Program-made: the position numbers and the translations under genes
Shown: positions 44,587 to 51,988 of the stretch, in pieces
How positions within the stretch are numbered: the stretch's first letter is position 1
Layout of the letters: the number at the start of each line of letters is the position of its first letter
From: Rhodococcoides fascians NBRC 12155 = LMG 3623
GTDB taxonomy: Bacteria; Actinomycetota; Actinomycetes; Mycobacteriales; Mycobacteriaceae
Assembly (NCBI RefSeq): GCF_001894785.1
Contig: NZ_BCWW01000020.1
Span: forward strand, 1-64,000
Length of the DNA stretch: 64,000 bases
Direction: 5' to 3'
Notes under the pieces: generated by a model
Seen by the model: only the letters and a program-made list of their open reading frames with translations
What the model was told of the DNA's origin: nothing
The model's database searches: none

Positions 44587-45359
44587 CCGACTACGAAACC
44601 ATACTGCTCGAACGCCGGGGACGCGTCGGCATCATCACGCTGAACCGTCCGAAAGCATTGAACGCGCTGAACTCTCAGTTGATGCGTGAGGTCGTGTCGG
44701 TGGTCGAGGAACTCGATGCAGATTCCGAGATCGGTGCCATTCTGATCACCGGATCCGAACGGGCTTTCGCAGCCGGGGCCGACATCAAGGAAATGCAGCC
44801 CAAGTCGTACATGGACGTGTACCTCGACGACTTCTTCGCGGCGTGGGATCGACTGGCCGCGGCGCGGACGCCCCTCATCGCGGCGGTCTCCGGTTATGCA
44901 CTCGGTGGCGGCTGCGAACTCGCGATGCTGTGTGATGTGCTGATCGCCTCCGACACCGCGGTATTCGGACAACCCGAGATCAAGCTCGGCGTCATTCCGG
45001 GAATCGGTGGCTCGCAGCGCCTGACGCGTGCGGTGGGCAAGGCCAAGGCCATGGAGATGTGCCTGACCGGCCGGAACATGAAGGTCGAGGAAGCGGAGCG
45101 AGCAGGATTGGTCTCGCGCATAGTGCCGGTCGCCGATCTTCTCGACGACGCCATCGCAACCGCGACCACGATCGCCGAGATGTCGCTACCGGTTGCCATG
45201 ATGGCGAAGGAAGCAGTGAACCGATCGTTCGAGTCGAGCCTTCGTGAGGGAGTTCTGTTCGAGCGCCGCGTGTTTCATTCGACGTTCGCCACGGAGGATC
45301 AGAAGGAAGGCATGTCGGCTTTCATCGAGAAGCGCACGCCCAACTTCCAGCACCGGTAG
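44583..45359 (+). CDS. Enoyl-CoA hydratase (crotonase family)
   Basis: This 258-residue enzyme probably hydrates methacrylyl-CoA to 3-hydroxyisobutyryl-CoA, completing the pathway. It shows LNRPKALNALNSQLM (about 21-35), FAAGADIKEMQ (about 62-72), ALGGGCELAMLCDVLIASD (about 106-124) and EIKLGVIPGIGGSQRL (about 131-146) with both catalytic glutamates (in GGCELAM and the later GQPEIKLG region). GTG 44583 overlaps mmsB's stop by 4 bases. Short-chain specificity is inferred from position. Confidence 0.93.
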   Translation: MTDYETILLERRGRVGIITLNRPKALNALNSQLMREVVSVVEELDADSEIGAILITGSERAFAAGADIKEMQPKSYMDVYLDDFFAAWDRLAAARTPLIAAVSGYALGGGCELAMLCDVLIASDTAVFGQPEIKLGVIPGIGGSQRLTRAVGKAKAMEMCLTGRNMKVEEAERAGLVSRIVPVADLLDDAIATATTIAEMSLPVAMMAKEAVNRSFESSLREGVLFERRVFHSTFATEDQKEGMSAFIEKRTPNFQHR

Positions 45360-45375
45360 TGCTGGCCGCACTTTC

Positions 45376-45402
45376 GGGTCGTTCCGCGGGCTCCACGCGT
45401 GC
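45376..45402 (-). repeat. Interspersed 27-bp hairpin repeat, copy 4
   Basis: Leftward copy (on the plus strand GGGTCGTTCCGCGGGCTCCA then CGCGTGC), 16 bases after the enoyl-CoA hydratase stop. It has diverged in the hairpin part, with CCGCGGG in place of CCGCAGG. Confidence 0.7.
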
Positions 45403-45406
45403 TTTC

Positions 45407-45431
45407 AGGTCGTTCCGCGGGCTCCACTTCC
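45407..45431 (-). repeat. Interspersed 27-bp hairpin repeat, copy 5
   Basis: A second, adjacent diverged leftward copy beginning AGGTCGTTCCGCGGGCTCCA on the plus strand. It makes a tandem pair with copy 4 at a 31-base period, just before the end of the convergent Hsp70-like gene. Confidence 0.7.
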
Positions 45432-45440
45432 GGGGCAGTC

Positions 45441-46265
45441 CTACCTGTCGGGGGACAGGAGGGCGGCCCCGCGGGCCGAGACCAGCTCGGGCATCGTCGG
45501 CACCAGGGTCGTCAGGCCGGTCCGCAGTTCGAGAGACCGCGCTATCGAGGTGATGTTCGCGCCGCCGCCGACCACGACGATGGATTGCGGCCTGGCACCG
45601 GACAATTCGATGGTCTGCTCCACCAGCATGCCCGCGTAACGGACGGGTCCCGCGATCAGATCGTCGAAGTCGCGCCGCGTCAGCACATGCCGTGCAGTGC
45701 CGGCTGGATCTGTGGTGCTGACGACGGAATCGATGCTCAGTTGCTCCTTGATGGACCGGCTGGCGTCGATTCCGACGCGAACGCCGTTGGACGAGAGCAG
45801 CCGGCGCACCGAGTGATCGAGATCGTCGCCGCAGAACGTGGCAGTGCGCCGCGTCATGAGGGTGCGAGTGGACGCGAGATCGATGACGGTGACCGTGGTG
45901 CCGGTACTCCCGATGTCGCACAGCACGGTGACGCCGTGATTGGGTACCAGCCCGATGAATCGTAGAAACCGCACTTGCGCAGCGGTTTCCGGAACCAGGG
46001 AGGCCGTTCGAGCGGTCCCTCGGGTGGCAACCGTGCCGGGATCGGTGGCGACCCGGTAGGCGATGGCAGAGAACTGCACCGGGAGCGACATCGTCGCGGC
46101 AATGGAGTGGATGGCGTCGACGCCGGTGGCGATCGTGGTGGCCAGCGACTGACCGGGAGCGCGGCGCACCGTCCGAGACACGATAGGTGTGCGATGGGGG
46201 CTGTCCAGATACGTCAGAATTGCGCGTGCACCGTGCGCACCCGCTCCGACCCCCAACACCAGCAC
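45441..46265 (-). CDS. Hsp70/actin-fold ATPase-domain protein
   Basis: This 274-residue protein resembles the nucleotide-binding domain of Hsp70-like proteins but has no substrate-binding or C-terminal domain. It has two phosphate-like motifs: VLGVGAGAHGARAIL at the start and VLCDIGSTGTTVTVIDL (about 113-129). The late adenosine-type motif is QSIVVVGGGANITSIARSLE (about 228-247). Much shorter than DnaK (about 600). Start GTG 46265. Possible sensor or scaffold. MarR and DUF2254 genes lie upstream on the same strand. Confidence 0.75.
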   Translation of the reverse strand: MLVLGVGAGAHGARAILTYLDSPHRTPIVSRTVRRAPGQSLATTIATGVDAIHSIAATMSLPVQFSAIAYRVATDPGTVATRGTARTASLVPETAAQVRFLRFIGLVPNHGVTVLCDIGSTGTTVTVIDLASTRTLMTRRTATFCGDDLDHSVRRLLSSNGVRVGIDASRSIKEQLSIDSVVSTTDPAGTARHVLTRRDFDDLIAGPVRYAGMLVEQTIELSGARPQSIVVVGGGANITSIARSLELRTGLTTLVPTMPELVSARGAALLSPDR

Positions 46266-46367
46266 CCCGCCCCGCCCTTCAGCAGACCGACTCCGGCCTG
46301 TTCCCGGAGCAATTGGACCACGAACGGTACGGCTGTGCCATTGTCTTGTGACGAGTCACCATCGAAC

Positions 46368-46901
46368 TCAGAACGATGTGGTGATGTCATCACTGTCGAA
46401 ATCGCCTGCATCCGAACGCAGTTCCGCGAGGATGCGCACCAGCGCCATCAGCTTGTCGCGCGCGAGCCCGGGCTTGGCGAACACCAGCGTGTTCAGGCGC
46501 TCGGTGGCTTCGACCGCCAACGTGCGCCCCTGCTCGGTGATTTCGACCAGGGTGGTCCGTCGATCGCTGGGATGGGGAATGCGGCGCACGTAGCCGACCG
46601 ATTCGAGGCGGTCCACCGCGTTGGTCACACTGGTGGGGTGCACTTGCAGTCGGGCACTGGCCTTCGCCATCGGTAACGCGCCGTTCTTGGTGAACGTCAA
46701 CAACGTCAGCAATTCGTAGCGCGAAAAGGTCAGTCCCGTCGGCTTGAGCGCTTCCTCGACCCGGGCCAGCATGATCTGCTGCGCGCGCATCAACGACGTC
46801 ACCGCGGCCATACCGTCGGCGGCATCGGACCACCCGTGCTTGGTCCACTGACGGTGGGCCTCTGCAATGGGGTCGAGGGGAAGCGGCGACGGTGCTGGCA
46901 T
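46368..46901 (-). CDS. MarR family transcriptional regulator
   Basis: This 177-residue winged-helix repressor has the MarR DNA-binding core: LTFSRYELLTLLTF (about 57-70), KASARLQVHPTSVTNAVDRLESVGYVRR (about 80-107) and the wing HPSDRRTTLVEITEQG (about 110-125). Start at 46901: GGGAGG sits 9 bases upstream, whereas the ATG three codons earlier (46910) touches the ribosome binding site. It lies between DUF2254 and Hsp70-like genes in a leftward run. Target and ligand unknown. Confidence 0.9.
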   Translation of the reverse strand: MPAPSPLPLDPIAEAHRQWTKHGWSDAADGMAAVTSLMRAQQIMLARVEEALKPTGLTFSRYELLTLLTFTKNGALPMAKASARLQVHPTSVTNAVDRLESVGYVRRIPHPSDRRTTLVEITEQGRTLAVEATERLNTLVFAKPGLARDKLMALVRILAELRSDAGDFDSDDITTSF

Positions 46902-46936
46902 ACACACCATCCTCCCACGATGCCCGGTTCGAGCGT

Positions 46937-48280
46937 CTACCGAATGACGGTGCGAAGTACCGCGAGTGGTACCCGATCGGTGATCGCTGCTCGAGTCCGC
47001 GAAATCTGCTCGCGGGCATCGACTGTGCGCGCGCTGTCTGTCTCGTCGACGGTCAGGGCGGCGTCCAACAGGCTCAATTGCGCCAGCACGGCGTCGACAT
47101 CGTCGGTGGAGCGCGCAGCGCGGCCGACCCTCTCGGCGAGACGAATTCCGGCCTGGACCACCATGGGACTGCCGGTCCCGTAGATGCGCACCGCATCGAG
47201 CGCATGGTCGATCAAGATCGAGACGGGCACCCGCCGCACGATCAGTCGCACCTCTCCGTCGGTTCCACGCCGTCCGCGTGACGGTGCCGGCCGTTGGACC
47301 AGTGCAACGAGTCCGACGGAGAGATCGTCGATGGCGTTACGCGCCGTGTAGGGGTCGTTGACCCCGGTGGACAGCGCCCGGACCGCCATCTCCGTCATCT
47401 GCTCGACGGCGAACGCGATGTCGTGGCGCGGCGTCCTACTGGTACCGATGTCGAAAGAAGAGCGGACTCGGTCGATCGATGCGTCGGAGATGTCGGCCGA
47501 GCGATCGGCGAGAATGTCGACGAGCGGCTCGCCGGAGACGATGTGCTCGCCCGGGACCCGATGAATCTCGATCAGCGTGCCGTTGTCGCTCGCGATGCCC
47601 AGCAGTGCGTCCTCGTCGATGTCGATGATCACCCCGGATGTCTCGGCCAGGACCGTCACGTAGACAGGTGGTTTCGAGATGCCGTCGATCGAAGCGGCGT
47701 CGTCGGGACGATCGGTCGGGTAGAGGGAGTCGACGGATTCCGACAACTCGTCGCGGACTCTCGCGGACAGGGTGGCCACCTGAATCGACTGCGCGATGTG
47801 GTGGATGAAGTAGACGAGCACGCCCACGTCGACGACGGCGAGCGCGACTGCCACGTTGACGGCGATGTCCGGGACGAACACCGAACCATCGGATTCGATC
47901 GAACGAATCGACCGCAGCACCATCAGCGAGTACAGGAACGTCGCCCCGAAGATCCCCAGAACCACCTGATTCCCGCGGTCCGCCATGAAGTTTCGCACCA
48001 AACGGGGGCCGTACGAGGAGCTGGCCGTGGCGAGGACGGAGATGGTGATGGAGAACGACGTGGCAGCCACCCCCAGCATCGAGCCACCGATCGCCCCGAG
48101 GATGTCCCGGCTGCCACTCGCCCCGACGTGATAGAGCAACGAACCCGTCAGGTCCACGCGGGTGTCGAGTAGGTAGCGATCGAGGCTGACGAGCGCCTGC
48201 GCCAGTAGGAGTGCGAGAACTCCGAGGACGGCGGGAATGAACCAGAACGACTCCCGCAACCGCGCTATGTGTTCCTTCAT
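46937..48280 (-). CDS. DUF2254 family membrane protein
   Basis: This 447-residue membrane protein matches DUF2254. It has about four N-terminal helices (about 10-30, 60-85, 100-125, 135-160), the conserved SFSITISVLATASSSYGPRLVRNFM (about 80-104), and a long soluble C-terminal domain containing SRTPRHDIAFAVEQMTEMAVRALSTGVNDPYTARNAIDDL, the family signature (about 295-335). Start ATG 48280 (MKEHIARLRES) with GGAAGA upstream. Function of the family is unknown, perhaps a channel or membrane sensor. 35 bases before the MarR gene. Confidence 0.88.
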   Translation of the reverse strand: MKEHIARLRESFWFIPAVLGVLALLLAQALVSLDRYLLDTRVDLTGSLLYHVGASGSRDILGAIGGSMLGVAATSFSITISVLATASSSYGPRLVRNFMADRGNQVVLGIFGATFLYSLMVLRSIRSIESDGSVFVPDIAVNVAVALAVVDVGVLVYFIHHIAQSIQVATLSARVRDELSESVDSLYPTDRPDDAASIDGISKPPVYVTVLAETSGVIIDIDEDALLGIASDNGTLIEIHRVPGEHIVSGEPLVDILADRSADISDASIDRVRSSFDIGTSRTPRHDIAFAVEQMTEMAVRALSTGVNDPYTARNAIDDLSVGLVALVQRPAPSRGRRGTDGEVRLIVRRVPVSILIDHALDAVRIYGTGSPMVVQAGIRLAERVGRAARSTDDVDAVLAQLSLLDAALTVDETDSARTVDAREQISRTRAAITDRVPLAVLRTVIR

Positions 48281-48351
48281 GAGCGACAGTCTTCCCGCCC
48301 AGGAACGAATCGACACCGCACTTGGAATCGCGGCGCTCGCTTCGTTCGAAC

Positions 48352-48377
48352 GAGGCCTGCCGGCACAGGCCGGCCTC
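48352..48377. terminator. Hairpin between methyltransferase and DUF2254 genes
   Basis: GAGGCC and GGCCTC arms with an almost complete inner stem (GCC/GGC) lie 8 bases past the leftward methyltransferase stop. A perfect 12-base palindrome TCGTTCGAACGA (48342-48353) touches it. Probably a leftward terminator, but with no U-tract. Confidence 0.45.
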
Positions 48378-48385
48378 GATTCGTC

Positions 48386-48973
48386 TCAAGCGAGCAGAGC
48401 AGGCTTTCGTGCCACGGTGACGGCCCAGTCCGCGTCGGAGCGCCAGGGCCGCAGGTCCCAGGTGGAGAACCGATGTTCGACGAAAAATCCGACGGCAGTG
48501 AGATCCTCGTGGAGTTCGTCGGCCGTGTATGCCCGATCGGTGGCGAAGCCGGTGACGAACACTCCGCCGTCCTTCAGATGTGCCCAGATGCGTTCGAGCG
48601 CAGCACGTTCGGTGCCGGGCTCCAGAAAAACCAACACGTTGCCGGCCGCGACGACCGCGTCGAACGTGCGATTCAACTCGAGCGTGGTCAGATCCGCGAG
48701 ATGCACGTCGAGTTCGGGGTGACTACGCGCCTTCTCGACCAGAATCGGATCCAGATCCACAGCGGTGACACGGTGGCCACGTCGCGCCAGTTCGGCACCG
48801 AGTCGGCCGGTACCGCAGCCGGCGTCGAGAATGCTCGAGGCGGGGGAGACCACCGCGTCGACCATGCGGGCCTCACCGTGCAGATCCACGCCGCGTTCGG
48901 CCAGACGATCGAATCGCTCGATGTACCGGGCGGAATCGTCGGCGGAGTTCTCGGCTTGCCAGCGTGTGGTCAT
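48386..48973 (-). CDS. Class I SAM-dependent methyltransferase
   Basis: This 195-residue Rossmann-fold protein has motif I ILDAGCGTGRLGAELARRGH (about 51-70), motif II VTAVDLDPILV (about 72-82) and motif IV FDAVVAAGNVLVFL (about 108-121). Typical of small-molecule methyltransferases of the Methyltransf_11/25 type. Substrate unknown. Leftward, 14 bases after the coiled-coil protein gene's stop, so probably co-transcribed with it. Confidence 0.88.
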   Translation of the reverse strand: MTTRWQAENSADDSARYIERFDRLAERGVDLHGEARMVDAVVSPASSILDAGCGTGRLGAELARRGHRVTAVDLDPILVEKARSHPELDVHLADLTTLELNRTFDAVVAAGNVLVFLEPGTERAALERIWAHLKDGGVFVTGFATDRAYTADELHEDLTAVGFFVEHRFSTWDLRPWRSDADWAVTVARKPALLA

Positions 48974-48987
48974 GCCGCCAGGGTAGG

Positions 48988-49914
48988 TCAGCTCGGTTCG
49001 TCGTGGGCCGACCGGGCTTCGGCCACGCGTGCCCGGGCCGCCTCGAGCGCCTCCGCCGTCGACTCTGCCTGTTCGACGCTTTTTCTCTCCGCGGCCCGCG
49101 CTGCCTTCGCTGTGGCTCTCGCGGCCTCCAGTTCGGCTTCGAGTCTCTCGACTTCTGCTGTCGCGCTGCGTCGTTCGGACGCAGCGCGCTCCGTGCCCTG
49201 GTCGGCAGCGTCGGCCGCATCACGTGCGGCATCGAATGCGGTTTCGGCAGAGTCGAGTTCGGCAACCAGGCGATCGTGTTCGGCCTGGCGCAGCCGCTCG
49301 GCTTCGTTCTCGGCATCGGATTCCGCTGCGGACTCGGGCGCGTCATCGGCAATGTCCGGTTCGCCGTCGTCCTCGGTCTCGGTCTCGGTCTCGGTCTCAG
49401 GAGGATCCGGAACGAGCGAGAGCAGCGCGGGGCCGAAGCCGCTGTATGTCTCGGCCACCACCGTTCGGCCCGCACGAACCCGGTCGCGGATCTCCGGATC
49501 GGCCATTGCGGCATTGAGGGTGTTGGAAACCTCGCGCGCCGCGTTGTCGCCGACGGTCACGCCACGTTCGCGACCCAATGCCACGGCTCGATCGGTGAGC
49601 GCGCGTATCGAAGCGCTTCGAGCGGTGGACAACTCACGCAGTCGATGTCCGTCGCCGCGTTGCTGAGCCCGTTCGAGTTCGGCACCGAGGTCGAACAACT
49701 CGGCGACCGCGGATTCGTCCTGACGAGCGAGTGTGTTCACCAACCAGGCCACGACAGTGGGTTTACGGAGTCCGCCGATACGAGTGGCACCGGACTTGTC
49801 TCCGGCCTTCTTGAACCGGGTCACATACGCCGATCGGTGCGACACGAAGTCGGCGGGTGCCAGTGAATACAGGTCGTCGATGACGGTGTCGATATCGGGG
49901 AGATCCTCGGACAT
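48988..49914 (-). CDS. Coiled-coil hypothetical protein
   Basis: This 308-residue protein's N-terminal part (about 1-165) is a conserved actinobacterial domain beginning DIDTVIDDLYSLAPADFVSHRSAYV with GGLRKPTVVAWLVNTLAR (about 48-65). A Glu/Thr tandem (ETETETETE, about 178-186) follows, then an Ala/Glu/Arg coiled coil to the end. Start at ATG 49914. The ETET tract is coded by a CTCGGT hexanucleotide repeat (plus-strand reading). Possibly nucleoid or cytoskeletal; function unknown. Confidence 0.75.
   Translation of the reverse strand: MSEDLPDIDTVIDDLYSLAPADFVSHRSAYVTRFKKAGDKSGATRIGGLRKPTVVAWLVNTLARQDESAVAELFDLGAELERAQQRGDGHRLRELSTARSASIRALTDRAVALGRERGVTVGDNAAREVSNTLNAAMADPEIRDRVRAGRTVVAETYSGFGPALLSLVPDPPETETETETEDDGEPDIADDAPESAAESDAENEAERLRQAEHDRLVAELDSAETAFDAARDAADAADQGTERAASERRSATAEVERLEAELEAARATAKAARAAERKSVEQAESTAEALEAARARVAEARSAHDEPS
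49372..49395. repeat. Hexanucleotide tandem repeat in the coiled-coil gene
   Basis: Four perfect CTCGGT units (plus strand), in frame with the Glu-Thr repeat. Slippage would change the linker by two residues per unit. Confidence 0.8.
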
Positions 49915-49974
49915 GTGAACAGTCCGTCTCGTTCGAGCAGTCACCTCGGGGAAGTGACATGCGTGAAAGATGTG

Positions 49975-50047
49975 TGCCCCCGGCAGGATTCGAACCTGCG
50001 GCCTTTCGCTCCGGAGGCGAACGCTCTATCCCCTGAGCTACGGGGGC
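49975..50047 (-). tRNA. tRNA-Arg (anticodon CCG)
   Basis: Read leftward from 50047, the sequence folds as a complete cloverleaf: acceptor GCCCCCG/CGGGGGC plus discriminator A, D-arm GCTC/GAGC, anticodon stem TTCGC/GGCGA with loop CTCCGGA (anticodon CCG, decoding CGG), and T-arm GCAGG TTCGAAT CCTGC. The CCA end is not encoded. CGG is a common Arg codon in this high-GC genome. Confidence 0.97.
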
Positions 50048-50116
50048 GCACCGGCTTCAGCCGGCGTGCCTGTTGGGCTGTACGAAAGACTAGCGCATGT
50101 GCGACGCGAGTCGAAA

Positions 50117-50833
50117 TCACCCCTCGGGCAGCGGCTGCGCACCCTTCGCCGCGAGCATCTGCTTCATCAGAGTCGACTCACTCGTCTGCGTTGCCACCAT
50201 GGACTTCGCCAGGTTGATCACCGCAGGAGACTGCGCGTGCGTCTGGGCGTATTCCATCATCGCCAGGCCGCCCTCGTGGTGACGCAGCATCAGCTGCAAG
50301 AACATGACGTCGACGTCGGTTCCGGTCGCTTGGCGTAGTGCGGCGAGCTCCGCGGAGCTGGCCATGCCGGGCATGGCCCTGGTGGGATCGGACGATCCCG
50401 GTTCCATCGACATGCCGCCCATCGAATGGCCGTGAGAGTCGTCGGCCGTCATCCAGGTCATGTAGCCGTCGGTCGAGATCGGCGCGCGGTCCCACAATGC
50501 GAGCCAGCCCTGCATCTGGCCCACCTGATTCTGTTGCGAGGTGAGCATGTCGAACGCCAGGCTCTTGACGGCCTGATCGGGCGCGTTGGTCAACGCGACC
50601 GCGGCCATTTCGATGGCCTGGTTGTGGTGCACCGTCATGTCCTGGGCAAATCCGACGTCGACCGAATCTGCTGCGGGGGAGTTGTCACCGTTGCGGAACG
50701 GATTCTGCGCCAGGAAGCCCAGCGCGAATCCGATCGCCAGTACGGCGATCACGGCCAAGGCGACCAGCGCAGTGCGCTGGCTCCGCTTGGTCTCGGGGAC
50801 GCCGTCGACCGAGTCGACTGTCGATTCGGTCAT
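50117..50833 (-). CDS. DUF305 family membrane-anchored protein
   Basis: This 238-residue protein has one N-terminal membrane helix (about 22-43) and a two-repeat DUF305 (ferritin-like) outside domain. Each repeat carries a His pair, DMTVHHNQAIEMA (about 65-77) and LMLRHHEGGLAMMEYA (about 182-197), and Met-rich stretches (MGGMSM, MPGM) that suggest copper or other metal binding. ATG 50833 overlaps the DUF3105 stop by one base, so the pair is co-translated. Exact function unknown. Confidence 0.9.
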   Translation of the reverse strand: MTESTVDSVDGVPETKRSQRTALVALAVIAVLAIGFALGFLAQNPFRNGDNSPAADSVDVGFAQDMTVHHNQAIEMAAVALTNAPDQAVKSLAFDMLTSQQNQVGQMQGWLALWDRAPISTDGYMTWMTADDSHGHSMGGMSMEPGSSDPTRAMPGMASSAELAALRQATGTDVDVMFLQLMLRHHEGGLAMMEYAQTHAQSPAVINLAKSMVATQTSESTLMKQMLAAKGAQPLPEG

Positions 50834-51756
50834 CAGCTCGCGGGCACCTGGAGATCGCTGGGCAGCTGTGCTCCGCCGGGCAACTGTGCTCCGCCGGGCA
50901 AGCCGCTCGGCATTCCGCCTGCGCCGCTGGTCTCGCTGGCGTCGGGAGTGATGCCTGCGCCGTCCATCGGAACGGCGTCCGCACCCGGGGCCGAAGCGTC
51001 GAACAGCGGCGGGTTGTCGGGATCGAACGCGTTGTCACCGACTCCGGGCACGGATGCGCAGCTGGCACCGACCTCCGGGTAGGCGAATCGATTGAGGCGC
51101 AGAGCCGAGATGAACTGACCGATGCGCTCGTCGTCGACGCTGTCGAGCTTGAGCTGGTGGCCCCAGGACTGCAGCGAGACGGGAGTGTCGAGGCCCGGGT
51201 ACGGCGACATCATCATCTGCGTTTCCCCGTCGACGCGGTCGGCGAGGGACTGAATCTGGTCTTCGTTGAGGTCGTCGGGGTTGTACGTCACCCAGACCGC
51301 TCCGTGTTCGAGGGAGTGCACAGCGTTCTCGGTGCGGATGGCCTCGGGGTAGACGATGCCGGTGCAAGTGGCCCACACCGCATCGTGCGGTCCACCGAAC
51401 GGCGGCGTCTGGTCGTAGGCGACGCGTTGCGCGCGCCCGACGTGCAGGGCTGCCGGGTATTCCTTGATGGTGACGCCGTCGATTCCCGTCGATGGATCCT
51501 GATTGCTCTCGCTGGGCGCGAATTTCTGCGCCTCGGCGCGGTCCTGGTACTTGGGGTAGAGGTTGACCCCGAGGCCCACGACGAGTCCGACGACCACAAC
51601 GACACCGGCAACCGTCAGCCAGGGAATCTGTCTGCCCTTGGCGGCGGGGACACCGCCCTGCTTCTTGCGAGCTGACTTCTTGTTGGCTGCACTGATGGCT
51701 TTGTCTGCCTTCGCAGCCGACTTGTTCTGACTGCCTTTGTCGGGACCCGTTGGCAT
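50833..51756 (-). CDS. DUF3105 family membrane-anchored protein
   Basis: This 307-residue protein has a Lys-rich cytosolic start, a membrane helix (about 46-66) and a DUF3105 extracytoplasmic domain with YDQTPPFGGPHDAVWATCTGIVY (about 113-135), AVHSLEHGAVWVTYNP (about 145-160) and MMMSPYPGLD. His, Cys and Met residues suggest metal contact. The C-terminal tail is Gly/Pro/Leu-rich with a repeated GGAQLPGGAQLP unit. Linked to DUF305 as in many actinobacteria near argS. Divergent from argS. Confidence 0.9.
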   Translation of the reverse strand: MPTGPDKGSQNKSAAKADKAISAANKKSARKKQGGVPAAKGRQIPWLTVAGVVVVVGLVVGLGVNLYPKYQDRAEAQKFAPSESNQDPSTGIDGVTIKEYPAALHVGRAQRVAYDQTPPFGGPHDAVWATCTGIVYPEAIRTENAVHSLEHGAVWVTYNPDDLNEDQIQSLADRVDGETQMMMSPYPGLDTPVSLQSWGHQLKLDSVDDERIGQFISALRLNRFAYPEVGASCASVPGVGDNAFDPDNPPLFDASAPGADAVPMDGAGITPDASETSGAGGMPSGLPGGAQLPGGAQLPSDLQVPAS

Positions 51757-51879
51757 CGCTGTGGTTGCTCTCTCAGTCGAGGAAAAGTGGGTGGTCGGTA
51801 GCGCTGGTGGTACGTATCTGCTGGTGACGGCCGTGCTCGACGGTCGTCCGCGCAGAGCGCCCCTACTGTACGTTCTCTG

Positions 51880-51897
51880 TCTGAGAGCGTGCTCAGA
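51880..51897. promoter_or_regulatory. Inverted repeat in the argS upstream region
   Basis: TCTGAG and CTCAGA are perfect inverted arms with a 6-base spacer, about 90 bases before the argS start and 125 bases from the divergent DUF3105 start. It could be a regulator site for either side. No partner is known. Confidence 0.3.
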
Positions 51898-51988
51898 GCC
51901 CGTGTGGACCGCATCGGCCAGGTGGCCCCGCGCTCGGACGGGCAGTGGATGCGAGTATGCCGCACACCAGCCAATAGGATGGCTACCT

